Positions 1 through 10,150 of a stretch of 64,000 nt of DNA are shown piece after piece. Source of the stretch: Acanthosepion esculentum (taxonomy: Eukaryota; Mollusca; Cephalopoda; Sepiida; Sepiidae). Position 1 is the first letter of the stretch. Each line of letters starts with the position of its first letter. Location of the stretch: assembly GCA_964036315.1 (NCBI GenBank), contig OZ038517.1, forward strand, positions 19,086,886 through 19,150,885. Reading direction: 5' to 3'. The position numbers were made by a program, and so were the translations under genes. The notes beneath the pieces are model-generated. The model saw nothing but the letters and a program-made list of their open reading frames with translations, was not told the DNA's origin and ran no database searches.

Positions 1-595
1 AAACTAAAGTCCAACGAGGTAAACGATGGAATAACTAGAAAATTTGTTACCGTCGAAATAAATAATAAAAAAAAATAAAAATGCAACTTAACACTGGTTC
101 GGATCTCTCTATCATAAATTTGCATACGTGGAAGAAGTTGGGGAAACAAACTTTAATGAAGACAAAGAAAATCGCGAAGTCAGTGACGGGAGAAAAAATA
201 CAATTTATTAGAGAACTTGTTACAAACGTCACGTTAAATAAAAAAACGCGAAAAGTTAAACTATTTGTCATGGAAAATACCACGAACTTACTTGGTACGA
301 ATTGGATAACAGAATTTCAATTATGGGATCTACCGATAAACTCTTTCAGTTACAAGGTAGACAGTTTAAACTCCGAAGCCGAAAAATTAATAAAGAAACT
401 TAAGGAAACATTTCCTACCGTTTTTTCTCCAGGGTTGGGAACGTGTACCAAGATGGAGGCAAAATTCTTTCTAAAAGAAAACGCTCAAGCGGTATTCAAA
501 AAGGAAAGGAATGTTCCGTTTGCCTCAATGGAACAGATTGATAAAGAATTGGACAGAGAAATCCGGTGTACTCAAAAAAGTTGACTATAGTGATT
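1..595 (+). pseudogene. Retropepsin-like protease and start of RT, broken
   Basis: The main open stretch starts at the ATG at 81 and reads MQLNTGSDLSIIN, the flap and active-site region of an aspartic protease. The usual catalytic DTGS triad is here NTGS, so the nucleophilic aspartate is lost. Upstream, positions 1-72 are open in another frame and read into the protease start; the frame changes inside the A-rich run 67-80. The protease body runs to about residue 80 (NLLGTNWI), followed by the linker and RT N-terminus (KMEAKFFLKENA, PFASMEQIDKEL). The frame is lost near 575-585, where coding character continues in the next frame. It is inactive as read. Confidence 0.85.
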
Positions 596-1073
596 GGGCA
601 TCTCCGACGGCATACGTGAAAAAAAGTCTAAAGACATTCGTGTTTGTGCGGATTTTTCGACGGGGTTAAACGCGGCACTCAAAGACTATAATTATCCTCT
701 ACCAACAGCGGAAGAAATATTTGCGAAGCTTAATGGAGGCACAATATTTTCGAAGATAGACCTCAGCGATGCATATCTGCAAATACCAGTAGAAAAAGAA
801 ACGTTAAAACTTTTGTGTATTAACACACATCGGCGTCTGTATAAATTTAACAGACTACCTTTTAGGATTAAGGTCGCCCCCGCCGTTTTGCAACAAGTAA
901 TGGATTCGATGTTGGGTGGTCTGGATTTCGCAGTAGCGTATCTGGACGACATCCTCATGAGAAGTACAAGTATTGCAGAACACGTGAAACATGTCAATGC
1001 AGTAGTTTCCAGAATACAGGATTTGGATTTAAACTCAAGGAAAGTAAATGCGAGTTTTTTATGGAGAAAGTGA
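596..1073 (+). pseudogene. Reverse transcriptase fingers/palm fragment
   Basis: This piece carries classical RT blocks: VCADFSTGLN, YPLPTAEEIFAKLNGG, then FSKIDLSDAYLQIPV with the first catalytic aspartate, RLPFRIKVAPAVLQQVMD, and the YLDD box with the paired aspartates (about residue 117 of the open stretch). Family members read into the thumb and RNase H without a break. Here coding potential shifts frame around 1030-1060 into the following piece. The catalytic residues are present, but the fragment is isolated by frame changes on both sides. No ATG fits; it is an internal part of pol. Confidence 0.9.
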
Positions 1074-2134
1074 AATATCTGGGGCAGATCATCGATAAGA
1101 ATGGTAGAAGGCCAGACCCAGAGCGAGCAACGGCTATCAAAGACATGCCGGCTCCGAATGATATTACCACATTACAAAGTTTTTGGGGATTAGCTAATTA
1201 TTACCAAATATACATCCCTAAAATGTATGATCTATGGGAACCATTAAATGAACTATTGAAGAAAGGAAAACCCTGGAAATGGACTAATGAATGCCAGAAA
1301 GCATTTGAAAAGATAAGGGAAGTGTTAACCTCGGAATTATTTTTAACCCATTACAATCCGGATTTAGAAATCATAGTAATTTGCGACGCAAGTGCGTATG
1401 GAATAGGTGCATGTATTTTACACAAAATGACAGATGGTCAAGTAAAACCAATTGCTCATGCTTCTAGAGCACTACTTCCGGCTGAGAAGAATTACTCTCA
1501 GATAGAGAAAGAGGCGCTAGGAATAATATTTGCAGTAGCGAAATTTCACCGTTTTCTCCACGGTCGACATTTTAAGCTACAAACCGATCATAAGCCTCTA
1601 ATTTCGATTTTTGGATCGAAAAAGGGTTTGCCAAAGCATACAGAAAACCGGCTACAAAGATGGGCTACAATATTGCTAAATTATAACTTCAGCATGGAAT
1701 ACATACCATCGAATAAATTTGTCTATGCTGATGGGCTGTCCAGATTAATTCCAAAAAGGAGCGAACCATTAGAAGACACGGAAGAAGAGCTAAAATTTAC
1801 TGTGTGTAATGCAGTTCGGGAAATTCCAGTAACTCTAGAAAAAATAAAAGAAGCCATCAGGGACGAGTATATCTTGAAAGTAAAAGAAAAAATAACCAAG
1901 TGGGACCAGTACACAACAAATGTGTTTTCGCTTTGCGATACAGTATTGTTATATAGAGAACGTGTGGTGATTCCATACACACTGCAAAAACAACTATTAA
2001 AGGTTTTTAATACTGGTCATCCAGGCAGCACTAGGATGAAGAGCCTAATGCGAATATGGACAGGGACATTGAGAACGCAGTGGCAAAATGTAAAGGCTGT
2101 GCTTTGGCTGCAAAGCACCACCAGTAAAATTTAA
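1061..2134 (+). pseudogene. RT thumb, RNase H and integrase zinc-finger fragment
   Basis: The first ~90 residues are RT thumb (KVKYLGQIIDKNGRRPDPERATAI, WGLANYYQIYIPKM). RNase H follows, with its acidic residues visible in DASAYGIGACILHK, SQIEKEALGIIFAVAKFHRF, LQTDHKPL and YADGLSRL. The C-terminal third is the integrase N-terminus: a GHPGSTRMKSLMR block for the zinc-binding histidines. The reading frame is lost soon after; CKGC, the cysteine pair, is visible only in another frame near 2090-2101. A 357-residue open stretch is long for such a relic, so the decay may be moderate in age. Confidence 0.9.
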
Positions 2135-2450
2135 TTCCTGGCCAAAAACAGACCTACCATGGTCTAGGTTGCATGTGGATTTTGCAGGTCCACTGAATGG
2201 ATACCATTACATCATAGTAGTGGATAGTTTCTCAAAATGGCCTGAGATACAAAGGATAAGAAAACCGACGACGCAAAGTACGAAAGACTTCCTGCTGGAA
2301 TTGTTCGCAAGGTTCGGTGTAGTAGACACAATTGTGACGGACAACGGAAGTTAATTTACGTCGAAACAATTTAAAGATTTCTGCAAGGAATACAATGTCG
2401 AACATATTACCACAGCTCCATATCACCTAAGATCATCGGGTTAGCTGAAA
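2054..2450 (+). pseudogene. Integrase catalytic core, broken
   Basis: The core begins after a frame change near 2110-2120. LHVDFAGPLNGYHYIIVVD holds the first catalytic aspartate, and TDNGS (about 2335-2354) the second. The next codon is TAA (2352-2354) where family members usually have glutamine, consistent with a single C-to-T change. Coding character continues past it (FTSKQFKDFCKEYNVEHITT). A further frame change lies between 2425 and 2435; beyond it GLAE gives the catalytic glutamate at about 2447-2449. All three acidic residues of the D,D,E triad exist but in pieces. Confidence 0.88.
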
Positions 2451-3061
2451 AATTTGTGGATACCCTTAAAAGAGCTTTAAAGAAAGCTAGGGAAATACCT
2501 GCGGATGAAGCCCTACAGAAGTTTCTACAGGTATACAGACTTACCCCAAATAACGCAACACCAGCCTCACAATCGTCAGCCGAGGTGATGTTTGCGCGTC
2601 GGGTAAGATCTGTCTTCGACAAATTATTACCAAAAAAGACAAAGCCAGGTACAGAAAAATTTATTCAAGTAAAGAAATACAATCCTGGTGAAAAAGTATA
2701 CTTTAAGGTATATAAACAGAATAAATCATTCTGGGAGATTGGAAAAATAGAAAAGCGGATTGGCAACATGATGTACTTCGTGAAAGGTGAAAAATTCACG
2801 TGCAGACGGCACATTAACCAGATCAGACGACGCTCTTCAGACGTGGTTGACAGCGGTCCAGTGGAAGAAACACCTATGGGGGTGATTTTTGATACATTTG
2901 ATCTAACAACGCCAGCAACGATGTTACCTGAAGTACGCCGATCCAAGAGAAAAAGAAAGGCAACTGATCATTTAAAAATGGATCCAAAACGTAGGAGATA
3001 CGCTACGATATTGCTAAAAAAAATGAAGTTTTTTTTTTGTTTTTTTTTTCCTTTTCTGTAA
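2435..3061 (+). pseudogene. Integrase C-terminal domain
   Basis: This continues the integrase after the GLAE glutamate. The stretch FVDTLKRALKKAREI and LTPNNATPASQSSAEVMFARRVRS matches the conserved end of the catalytic core. YNPGEKVYFKVYKQNKSFWEIGKIEKRIGNMMYFV matches the GPY/F-like SH3 module found at the C-terminus of many Ty3/gypsy integrases. The tail is basic (RRSKRKRKATDHLKMDPKRRR) and ends in a T-rich stretch before the polypurine tract. The track start at GTG (2456) is arbitrary; the coding region is continuous with upstream sequence. Confidence 0.88.
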
Positions 3062-3121
3062 AAAAATAAAATAAAATAAACAAATTAAGAAAACTGTTTT
3101 ACTCCTACGGAGTAAAGTTTT

Positions 3122-3131
3122 AGGAGGGGGG
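3122..3131 (+). promoter_or_regulatory. Polypurine tract of the LTR element
   Basis: Ten purines (AGGAGGGGGG) sit directly before the TG that starts the LTR. In LTR retrotransposons this RNase H-resistant run primes plus-strand DNA synthesis. Its exact abutment to the LTR supports both calls. Confidence 0.85.
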
Positions 3132-3351
3132 TGTTTAGGGTGAAAGACACCTAGTCTATAGATAATAGACTCTCCCATCTATTATAGTAGGAGTCAGTAG
3201 GAGTCGAATACGGAAAAGTAGTCAGCGACCACAACTCGATTACTCTGCGTAATACTGATTATTACAAGTTCCTAACGGTTTTGTACGTTGAACCTATTTA
3301 GGACGAATTTAGTCCAAATACAATTTCGACTGAGGAAATAACTCTACAACA
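3132..3351 (+). repeat. 3' LTR, 220 bp, TG...CA
   Basis: It starts TGTTTAGGG and ends CTCTACAACA, giving the short inverted ends TGTT/AACA typical of LTRs. The end is fixed by comparison with a related repeat at 5973, which lacks the insertion and continues with GTATTAGGGGAGGAG just as the sequence after 3351 does. A transcription start and poly(A) site should lie inside but I cannot place them. Confidence 0.85.
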
Positions 3352-3416
3352 GTATTAGGGGAGGAGAGACCAGATATTGTTATATTCAATCGGTTAACTT
3401 AACGGAGGTGATATAT
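3352..3416 (+). repeat. Host repeat carrying the LTR insertion; possible GTATT target duplication
   Basis: The sequence from GTATTAGGGGAGGAG to GATATATTGA matches 5973-6040 with few differences. GTATT (3352-3356) directly follows the LTR and is the likely 5-bp target-site duplication. The other half of the duplication lies outside the window. Confidence 0.75.
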
Positions 3417-3418
3417 TG

Positions 3419-3456
<38 letters not shown>

Positions 3457-3780
3457 TAAATGGAAGAAAAGAGATTCCAGAGCTAGAATCCATAATGATG
3501 ATTAGAAAAGAATGAACAGAGAAGAAAAACAAAAGCAAAAATAAAAACGAAAGAAAAGATCAAGATATAACAATAAAATAAGAAAAAAATAAACGAAAAA
3601 AAAAACGAAAACAGAAAAAAAAAAAACCATAAAATAAACAAAAATTCAAACGAACAGAAGTAAAACAAATGGTGTTTATGAGAAAAAAATCCACGAGAAA
3701 TCAACAAAAATAAAACGTAAAAAAAATATATGAAAAAAGGATTAAAAATTTTAAAAAAAGAACTTCTCTATGACTACAAA
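3417..3780. repeat. (AT)n then A-rich low-complexity tract
   Basis: 3419-3452 is (AT)n. From about 3490 to 3765 the plus strand is mostly A with scattered G and C. The open frames here on the minus strand (runs of F and S) are composition artefacts. Confidence 0.85.
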
Positions 3781-4100
3781 GACGATTACCAGTTGAACGC
3801 ATTGCATGTCACTGTCAGCCTCGTTATGAAATGCCGACATAATGGCGAGCGAACGCCTAATGTGTCATTGGCTTTATAACTTCGGTAATTTCCGTTGGAT
3901 TACACCTGATTGGTCGCTTTCTGCAGTATTCGTCACGCCAGGTCTCTGTGACATTTCTAGGGAAATATACACTCATCAAACTTCTATGTGACTGAGTGAC
4001 CTATCCATAAACGTAGGAGTACTGGAAACACTTCTTAAATTCACCAAATAAAAAATGAGTCTCAGAATTCGAGAAAAACCCTACAGAGCAGTGGAAAAAG
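3781..4100. other. No recognised feature
   Basis: Mixed-composition sequence of normal complexity (for example around 3800-3960). I see no coding motif and no second copy in the window. Confidence 0.5.
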
Positions 4101-4104
4101 TCCT

Positions 4105-4790
4105 AACAAGTTCAATGAAAGTCAACTTCTCAAAATCCAATTTCATTTTAATTCTAGTAAGGTGTATAATAATGGCGTATATGTCCTCAAACAACTTTAG
4201 GATACTGCATAACTCTTCAATAGAAAAGGTGTATCCCTGCTCTGTTGATCTCAACGTAGTTTAGGATCTTATCAATAGTCTTGTCGTCTATTAGAAACCG
4301 ACTTTCAAACTCAACTGAATGTCTAGATCTGATAGAGGAAATTTATCAGTCAGTATTCATCAGGAGTATGACAAGAAGGAAACGAGAGCCTCAATCTATT
4401 CGATTCCTAGAGTATGCACAAATGAGAAGAGATGGGCACTGATCATTTAAGCATTCCATAGCCCATGCAAAATAAATCTCCTAATAGAAAAAAGTGTTCG
4501 TGCTTTCCCTCCTGGGGCTACCGGGCGGATGATGAGGCGGGTAGAGGCTAAGCATTATGGTAAGCCTTAAAAATGTAAGAGTACTGGAAAGAATTTTTAA
4601 ATTCCCCAATAAAAACTGAGTTTCAGACTTCGACAAGAATCCTACAGAGCAATCCTGTAACTCCCAGGGAAGATTGCAGGCGAATACGTCTGTAGTGGTG
4701 TTGATCTTTGATATTTATAGCCTAATATCCGACTAAATTGAGCCTCCAGTCGTGATGTATTGCTTTCCGAGATCGTCTCGTAGACTATTA
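4105..4790 (+). repeat. Unnamed dispersed repeat, copy A
   Basis: Nearly identical to 7013-7720 from AAGTTCAATGAAAGTCAAC through TTATTATAAT, differing by scattered substitutions and small indels. A related, more diverged copy covers 6404-6730. The inner part includes ATGTCTAGATCTGATAGAGG and GAAGAGATGGGCACTGATC. No protein can be read through it on either strand, so the class is unknown; length and copy pattern suggest a decayed LINE or a segmental duplication of one. Confidence 0.8.
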
Positions 4791-4944
4791 TAATATAAGA
4801 GAAATTTATCTTCTCCAGCAACAAACAAATAAAGAACTTAATCATGAGCAAGTAAAGAAAGTTATAAAAGACGAAAGATCTCACTTGATATTGAGGCTGG
4901 GCTTTTAAAAATACTCTCTCCTCGAAATCAAAAACACGTTTCTG

Positions 4945-5190
4945 AATTTTATGAAGGAATTTTGGAATGAGAATCGGATTCCAGAAAGCAAGGTTATATC
5001 GTTCCATAGAACACCCAAAATAAATCTACTATTAGAAATCACTGTTCTTGCTGTCCCTCCTAAGGCCATTGTACTGACGATGAGTCGAAGTAGAGGCTAT
5101 GCTGATGACATAGGTATACATAGTTGCGATAGGAAGGATATTGAACATAAATTTCAAATATTCCAAGAAAGAGGACTAAAAAATACCACA
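4945..5190 (+). pseudogene. Repeat fragment with YADDI-like peptide, possible RT relic
   Basis: Related to the inner part of the 4105/7013 repeat (TAAATCTACTATTAGAAA, GTCGAAGTAGAGGCTATGC). One frame reads GYADDIGIHSCDRKDIEHKF. YADD is the catalytic box of non-LTR reverse transcriptases, and the residues after it have the right character, but flanking RT blocks are missing. In the related stretch at 6650-6730 the same place reads NYVDVIGIHSRDRMHIDHK. An RT origin is therefore possible but weak; chance remains an alternative. Confidence 0.35.
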
Positions 5191-5380
5191 GTTTTTGTCT
5201 TTTTTTTAATGTAGCATTTTATTAATTTAACCATTTCTTGATAAATATTGTTTTTGTTAAGCGTCTGATTTATTTATATATGTATGTGTGTGTGACGTAA
5301 CGCACTGTAAGTGCTCAATCCGCACCTGAGGATTGCATCGTGCAACAACAGTGCTCAATGCAAATCTACAGAGCATAAAT

Positions 5381-5680
5381 ATTGTAAATTTACTTATTTA
5401 AAATATGGTTCCATCGCTACACAGGAATTACCATGTTTCAAAAACAGAAGCTAAAAACTTCAAATTCAATTGTAGAATTAAATTAAAGTCCTCTGTTCTG
5501 TTTCATTTTCAAGCGAATTTTTGAATCCAAAATTCCAAAATTCGCTTGAAAATGAAACAGAACAAAGGACTATAATTTAATTTTATAACTGAAGTTGAAG
5601 ATTTTAGATTCTGTTTTTGAAACATGGTCATTCCTGTGTAGCGATGGAACCATATTTTTAAATGAGTAAATTTATAATAT
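5381..5680. repeat. Fold-back element, family 1, two ~140-bp inverted arms
   Basis: The arms 5381-5520 and 5538-5680 are near-perfect inverted repeats around the centre GCGAATTTTTGAATCC. Each arm carries ATGGTTCCATCGCTACACAGG and CCATGTTTCAAAAACAGAA or its complement. The right end runs into (AT)n. Related copies lie at 32870-33123 (also inverted), 50618-50770 (one arm) and 55930-56030 (one arm). The family is probably non-autonomous; no protein is encoded. Confidence 0.9.
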
Positions 5681-5683
5681 ATT

Positions 5684-6180
5684 ATATATATATATATAAT
5701 TTAAAGAAAAAAATATATATATATAATTTAAAGAAAAACAGACCACTTTAAGGCTCCATGTAATAATTTATTTCATCATAGCCCTTTTAAAGGACGCTGG
5801 ATCCTTAGACCTCATTTCGAAAAGGTGAAACGAAAAATGAAATGAAAATTCACACTTTTGACGGGTAGTATTAAGTTTATGTAATTTAACGGAGAGGGTA
5901 GTGAGGAGTGGTGTGAGAGACATGATCGAGTTTAGAGAGGGTTCATTTTAATATTTCTATCTATCATACTTAGTATTAGGGGAGGAGGGACCAGACATTG
6001 ACCTATTTAATCGATTAACTTAACGGAAGTGATATATTGAAAGGGAAGGGGGAGAAGAGAGAAAAAGAAAAAGAAAGAAAGAAAGAAAGAAGGGGGAAGT
6101 AAAGAGAAAGAAGCTGTAATTAGGTTTTAAGAAGGAAGAGGAGGGGTGGTATATTTTTAGCAATTTATGTAAAAAAAAAA
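5684..6180. repeat. (AT)n, unnamed repeat with LTR-free sister site, GAAA tract
   Basis: 5684-5735 holds two short (AT)n runs separated by TTTAAAGAAAAA. 5973-6040 is the uninterrupted sister of the repeat broken by the LTR element at 3351. 6060-6130 is GA-rich with (GAAA)n. Nothing coding is seen. Confidence 0.7.
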
Positions 6181-6403
6181 AACAGATTTTAATGTTTGAT
6201 AGTAATTTAAATGTTTAAAAAATCCACGAAGAAATTAATTTGATGCTTGCTAGCAATTGAAATATTTAACTCTTTTACAAATAATTTAGGGATTTAATAT
6301 GAGTTAAATAGTATATTTAATAACACATTCATAGAAAATACATTAAAAAAAATTATTTAAAATGTAACAGTTTACTGATAGTAATCTTTTAATATTCTAA
6401 ACT
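6181..6403. other. AT-rich sequence, nothing recognised
   Basis: Very AT-rich, without repeats or open frames of note. Confidence 0.5.
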
Positions 6404-6730
6404 CCAAACTGAGCTGAATGTCTAGATCTGATAGAGGAAATTTAACGGTCAGTACTCATCAGGAGTATAAGAAGGAATCTAGAGCCTCAGTCTATTTTAT
6501 CGATTCCTAGAGTTTGCCCAAATGAGAAGAGATGGGCACAGATCATTTAAACATTTCATGAAACATCTAAAATTAATCTCCTAATAGAAAAAAAGTGTTC
6601 TTGGTTTCCCACCTGAGGAAAAAAAAAGTGTTCTTCCTTTTCCCTACTGATGAGGAGGCGAGTAGAAACTATGTTGATGTCATAGGTATTCATAGTCGAG
6701 ATAGGATGCATATTGATCATAAAGTCAACA
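6404..6730 (+). repeat. Unnamed dispersed repeat, copy C (diverged)
   Basis: Shares GAATGTCTAGATCTGATAGA, CGATTCCTAGAGTTTGCCC and GAAGAGATGGGCAC with copies A and B, but continues at its 3' end like the 4945-5190 fragment (GTCATAGGTATTCATAGT). It thus links those two stretches as parts of one longer parental repeat. Confidence 0.75.
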
Positions 6731-7012
6731 TATTACCATCTCTTCTATTCCCTGTACAATCATTTTCGTGGGAAATCCTTCACAAATGACGAGGATTTGA
6801 GGTAAGGCATTCACAGACTTCTTTGCCTCCCAAACTGATTTTTACCGCCAGGGCTTTGCACAGCCGGAGACACGTTGCCAAAAGGTTCTGATTGCCGATG
6901 GCATTACTCTGAAGATTGACGGTACATCAAATTAACTCTATCACAGTCCTTCTTCTAATAAGTCAAAAATGGCAAAGACTTTTTTGGTTACGTTGTATTC
7001 GTGACTATTGCC
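6731..7012. other. No recognised feature
   Basis: Normal-complexity sequence; short open frames only, no motif recognised. Confidence 0.4.
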
Positions 7013-7720
7013 CTAACAAGTTCAATGAAAGTCAACTTCTCGAAATCCAAATTCATTTTAATTCTAGTAAGATGTATAATAATGGCGTATATGTCATCAA
7101 ACAACTTTAGGATACTGTATAACTCTTCAATAGAAAAGGTGTATCCCTGCTCTATTATATCTCATCGCAGTTTAGGATCTTATCAATAGTCTTGTCTATT
7201 AGAAACCGACTTCCAAACTCAAAACTCAACTGAATGTCTAGATCTGATAGAGGAAATTAATCAGTCAGTATTCATCAGGAGTATGACAAGGAGGAAACGA
7301 GAGCCTCAGTCTATTCGATTCCTAGAGTATGCACAAATGAGAAGAGATGGGAACTGATCATTTAAGCATTCCATAGCCCATCCAAAATAAATCTCCTAAT
7401 AGAAAAAAGTGTTCGTGCTTTCCCTCCTGGGGCTACCGGACCGATGATGAGGCGGGTAGAGGCTAAGTATTATGGTAAGCCTCAAAAATGTAAGTGTACT
7501 GGAAAGAATTCTTAAATTCCCCAATAAAAACTGAGTTTCAGACTTCGACAAGAATCCTACAGAGCAATCCTGTAACTCCCAGTGAAGATTGCAGGCGAAT
7601 ACGTCTGTAGTGGTGTTGATCTTTGATATTTATAGCCTAATATCCGACTAAATTGAGCCTCCAATCGTGATGTCTTGCTTTCCGAGAACCGTCTTGCAGA
7701 CTATTATAATAATAATGGTG
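7013..7720 (+). repeat. Unnamed dispersed repeat, copy B
   Basis: Near-identical to copy A at 4105-4790, in the same orientation and about 2.9 kb downstream. The two copies end close to the same place (GACTATTATAATA). The similarity is high enough for a recent duplication. Confidence 0.85.
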
Positions 7721-7924
7721 TATATGTCATCAAACGACTTTATGATGCTGCAGGTACCGAGTAGATACTAAGTTGGTGCAGTTATATATTTTTAAAATTA
7801 TATTTAGTGTTTGGACGGGATGTGGACAGAAAAACTTGACCGTGTTTTGAAAAATGAAAACATTACATAAATACATGCATGCAACAAACTATTTCTCATT
7901 TAACAGTTAAAATATTTCATCCTT

Positions 7925-8006
7925 GAAAATGGCTAAATGCATAGCCGAAAGCGCTCGGATTAAAAGAACATTTGGACAGTTTTTATATAATTTATCATCT
8001 GAAAAG

Positions 8007-8044
<38 letters not shown>
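7925..8044 (+). mobile_element. Penelope-like 5' region fragment (hairpin family 5) ending in (AT)n
   Basis: Reads CCTTGAAAATGGCTAAATGC then ATAGCCGAAAGCGCTCGG: a GGCTA/TAGCC hairpin followed by GAAA and a self-complementary AGCGCT. The same block occurs at 31361 before a Penelope-like N-terminal peptide. Here it is followed by ACATTTGGACAGTTTTTATA and then (AT)n at 8012-8044. Confidence 0.5.
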
Positions 8045-8047
<3 letters not shown>

Positions 8048-8403
8048 GGTGTCCATAAAGTTCGTGTGCACTTAAAAGATTTATAACTTTATTTGTATTT
8101 GCGATAGAAATAATCTGTAAAAAATGTTATAAAGTTTAATGTACCTAGTTTTAAGTATAGCTAAAATAACTAATGTGATTTCAGGCATTACTGTAAATCA
8201 GTTGGCAAATGTTTTCCGTGAACTGCGAAATCGTATTACCCTTTGTATTGCTAATGATGGAGGACATGTGGAAACTTAAATAAAATTTCAATGAAACCTT
8301 AAAAATATAGATTTACTTCTTTCTAATCCTTTTTACAAATTATTTCTATCGCAAATACAAAGAAAGTTATAAATTTTTTAAAGTGCACATGAACTTTATG
8401 GAC

Positions 8404-8409
<6 letters not shown>
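8045..8409 (+). mobile_element. Internally deleted mariner/Tc1-like element
   Basis: The ends are inverted repeats: CAGGGTGTCCATAAAGTTCG on the left and AACTTTATGGACACCCTA on the right, with further match inward (TATTTGCGATAGAAATAAT). It is flanked by TA on both sides, the target of this superfamily, within (AT)n. The interior retains a transposase end: in one plus frame LANVFRELRNRITLCIANDG, then GHVET and a stop, the usual C-terminal shape of mariner-like transposases. The rest of the gene is gone, so it is non-autonomous. Confidence 0.88.

Positions 8410-8480
<71 letters not shown>
8410..8480. repeat. (AT)n microsatellite
   Basis: About 70 bp of pure AT directly after the mariner end. Confidence 0.95.
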
Positions 8481-8483
<3 letters not shown>

Positions 8484-8639
8484 AAGATTAAAAACGTTTT
8501 CATTTTAGAGTTGTGAATATTAATAGTTTTATTTAAAGGGAGATCACTTGTTCTTTTTCTTGAAAAAAAACGAAAACAAAACTAAACGTAATTTACCTTA
8601 AAAATAAACCGTTATTTATAAAATTTAATCTGCATCGAC

Positions 8640-9130
8640 GTATTTAAGCAGGTATTTAATTTCTATGCCTAGATATAACTATCAATTCAATTCTCTCGTT
8701 TAATAAGCTAGGGTCATCTAAGTGTTTTGAGATAACCCATTTTTCTACAAGACATAAGTTACATCTATTTGCTTTCCCGTTATAAGATTTGGCTCTTGCT
8801 ATAATATTCCATTTGATGAAAGGAGAATTGCCATCATTCTTTAAATATCCAAAAATATTTGGAGAGAGCAATTCTGTTTTTGTATTTTACATTACCTAAA
8901 GTCATTCGATGGTGGTAGAAACGAAATTTCCAAGGTTTTCAGTGGAAACAAAATAAAATGTAACGTCGTTAGCGGAATGAATGCTCGCTGGGTATACAAT
9001 ATTATCAATCAAACGTTGACCGTTTAAGGGACAGATCATATTTTTCCGCTGTTGCATTTGTTTTTGCAAAAACTTAAGTTGTCTTTGTTGGAAAGCAATT
9101 TTTTCTAAAAACAAGTGCAATTTTTAAAAT
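8640..9130 (-). pseudogene. Penelope-like element C-terminus (GIY-YIG endonuclease region)
   Basis: Read on the minus strand, 9120-8902 gives KNMICPLNGQRLIDNIVYPA, the block that opens the endonuclease domain of many Penelope-like proteins. The next conserved block, KYKNRIALSKYFW, lies in a shifted frame around 8880-8830. 8820-8656 then gives IKWNIIARAKSYNGKANRCN and LCLVEKWVISK, the cysteine-containing C-terminal block, ending in RHRN and a stop. The GIY/YIG residues themselves look altered (FYFVSTE). At least two frame changes make it a pseudogene. This is recognition by motif and order from known Penelope-like proteins; I give good odds to the family, less to the exact clade. Confidence 0.8.
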
Positions 9131-9140
9131 TAAAAATCTT

Positions 9141-9395
9141 CAATCCTTGTTTAAAAAATGAATAAGCCAAGACTGCGATAACCACATATATATTTTCCTA
9201 ATTTAACGGTCAGTACGTACTCAGCAGCAGAAGACTGCGTTGAAACACGGAGTCGTGCTATCCTTGAGGGATAATGTGTACTTTTATTGATATATATGCC
9301 TAAAAGCTCTGTTGTATTACATTGAGCACTGTCTTATTAACATTAGCACTGTATATGCGATATACTTTTCTATATATATATAGAAAGATAGGAGA
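9141..9395. other. No recognised feature
   Basis: Mixed sequence with a short AT run near 9372; nothing identified. Confidence 0.4.
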
Positions 9396-9694
9396 TAGGA
9401 AAAGAAAGAAAGAAAGAAAGAAAGAACAGAGAGAGGCGAAGAAAGAAAGAAAGAACAGAGAGAGGCGAAGAAAGAAAGAAAGAACAGAGAGAGGCGAAGA
9501 AAGAAAGAAAGAACAGAGAGAGGCGAAGAAAGAAAGAAAGAAAGAAAGAACAGGGATAGGCGAAGAAAGAAAGAACAGAGATAGGCGATGAAAGAAAGAA
9601 AGAAAGGAGATAGGGAAAGAAAGAAAGAAAGAAAAACAGATATAGGAGAAGAAAGAAAGAAAGACCGAAAGAAAGACCAGAGAAAAGAAAAAGA

Positions 9695-9740
<46 letters not shown>
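9396..9740. repeat. GAAA minisatellite (AAAGAACAGAGAGAGGCGAAG units), then (CA)n(TA)n
   Basis: 9396-9690 repeats (GAAA)n with an intervening ACAGAGAGAGGCGA about every 30 bp, drifting to ACAGGGATAGGCGA. 9694-9740 is (CA)n followed by (TA)n. Long open frames through it on both strands are periodicity artefacts. Confidence 0.95.
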
Positions 9741-9743
<3 letters not shown>

Positions 9744-10150
9744 CTTGCCCTACTTTTTTTCGCACCTTCAACATCTTTCACGAGCAGATGCCCTCAGGTA
9801 GACGCAAACAGATTCGTTTGCCAGCAAACAATGAGCAAAGCAACGGTGAATGTCGGCAGGTGTTCTAGCGAAATGTTGCTGTGTCTTTAATCAGGTACAG
9901 CGAGAGATATCACGAGGCGGGTGAAAACTACGGGGAGGGGAAAAGTAGCGCTACAGCAGTGGCGGGTGGGGAGGTATGTTTTAAGGACTACATGAAGATT
10001 GGCGGAGAGAGGAGTGAAAGAAAGAGAGACAGGCAGAGGAGAAAAATGAAGTGTGAGGGAGGAAGGAAGAATTGTTTAATTATTATTTAGGGAAGAGATG
10101 AACAAAAGAAGTAGGCAGAGAAGAAGAAAAAATGGACGGATAGGAGTAGG
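9741..10150. other. No recognised feature
   Basis: Normal complexity to about 10000, then purine-rich. No coding motif or repeat partner was found. Confidence 0.4.

Larger units (their letters stand above)
1..3351 (+). mobile_element. Ty3/gypsy-like LTR retrotransposon, 3' part, disabled
   Basis: The domain order protease, reverse transcriptase, RNase H, integrase, polypurine tract, LTR is that of Ty3/gypsy elements. The left edge of the window cuts off gag, the primer-binding site and the 5' LTR. The coding part carries several frame changes and at least one nonsense codon, so no full polyprotein can be made. It is followed by a clean TG...CA LTR and a possible 5-bp target duplication. The lesions indicate an old, inactive copy. 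Identification rests on motifs read by eye; the clade within Ty3/gypsy is not assigned. Confidence 0.9.
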
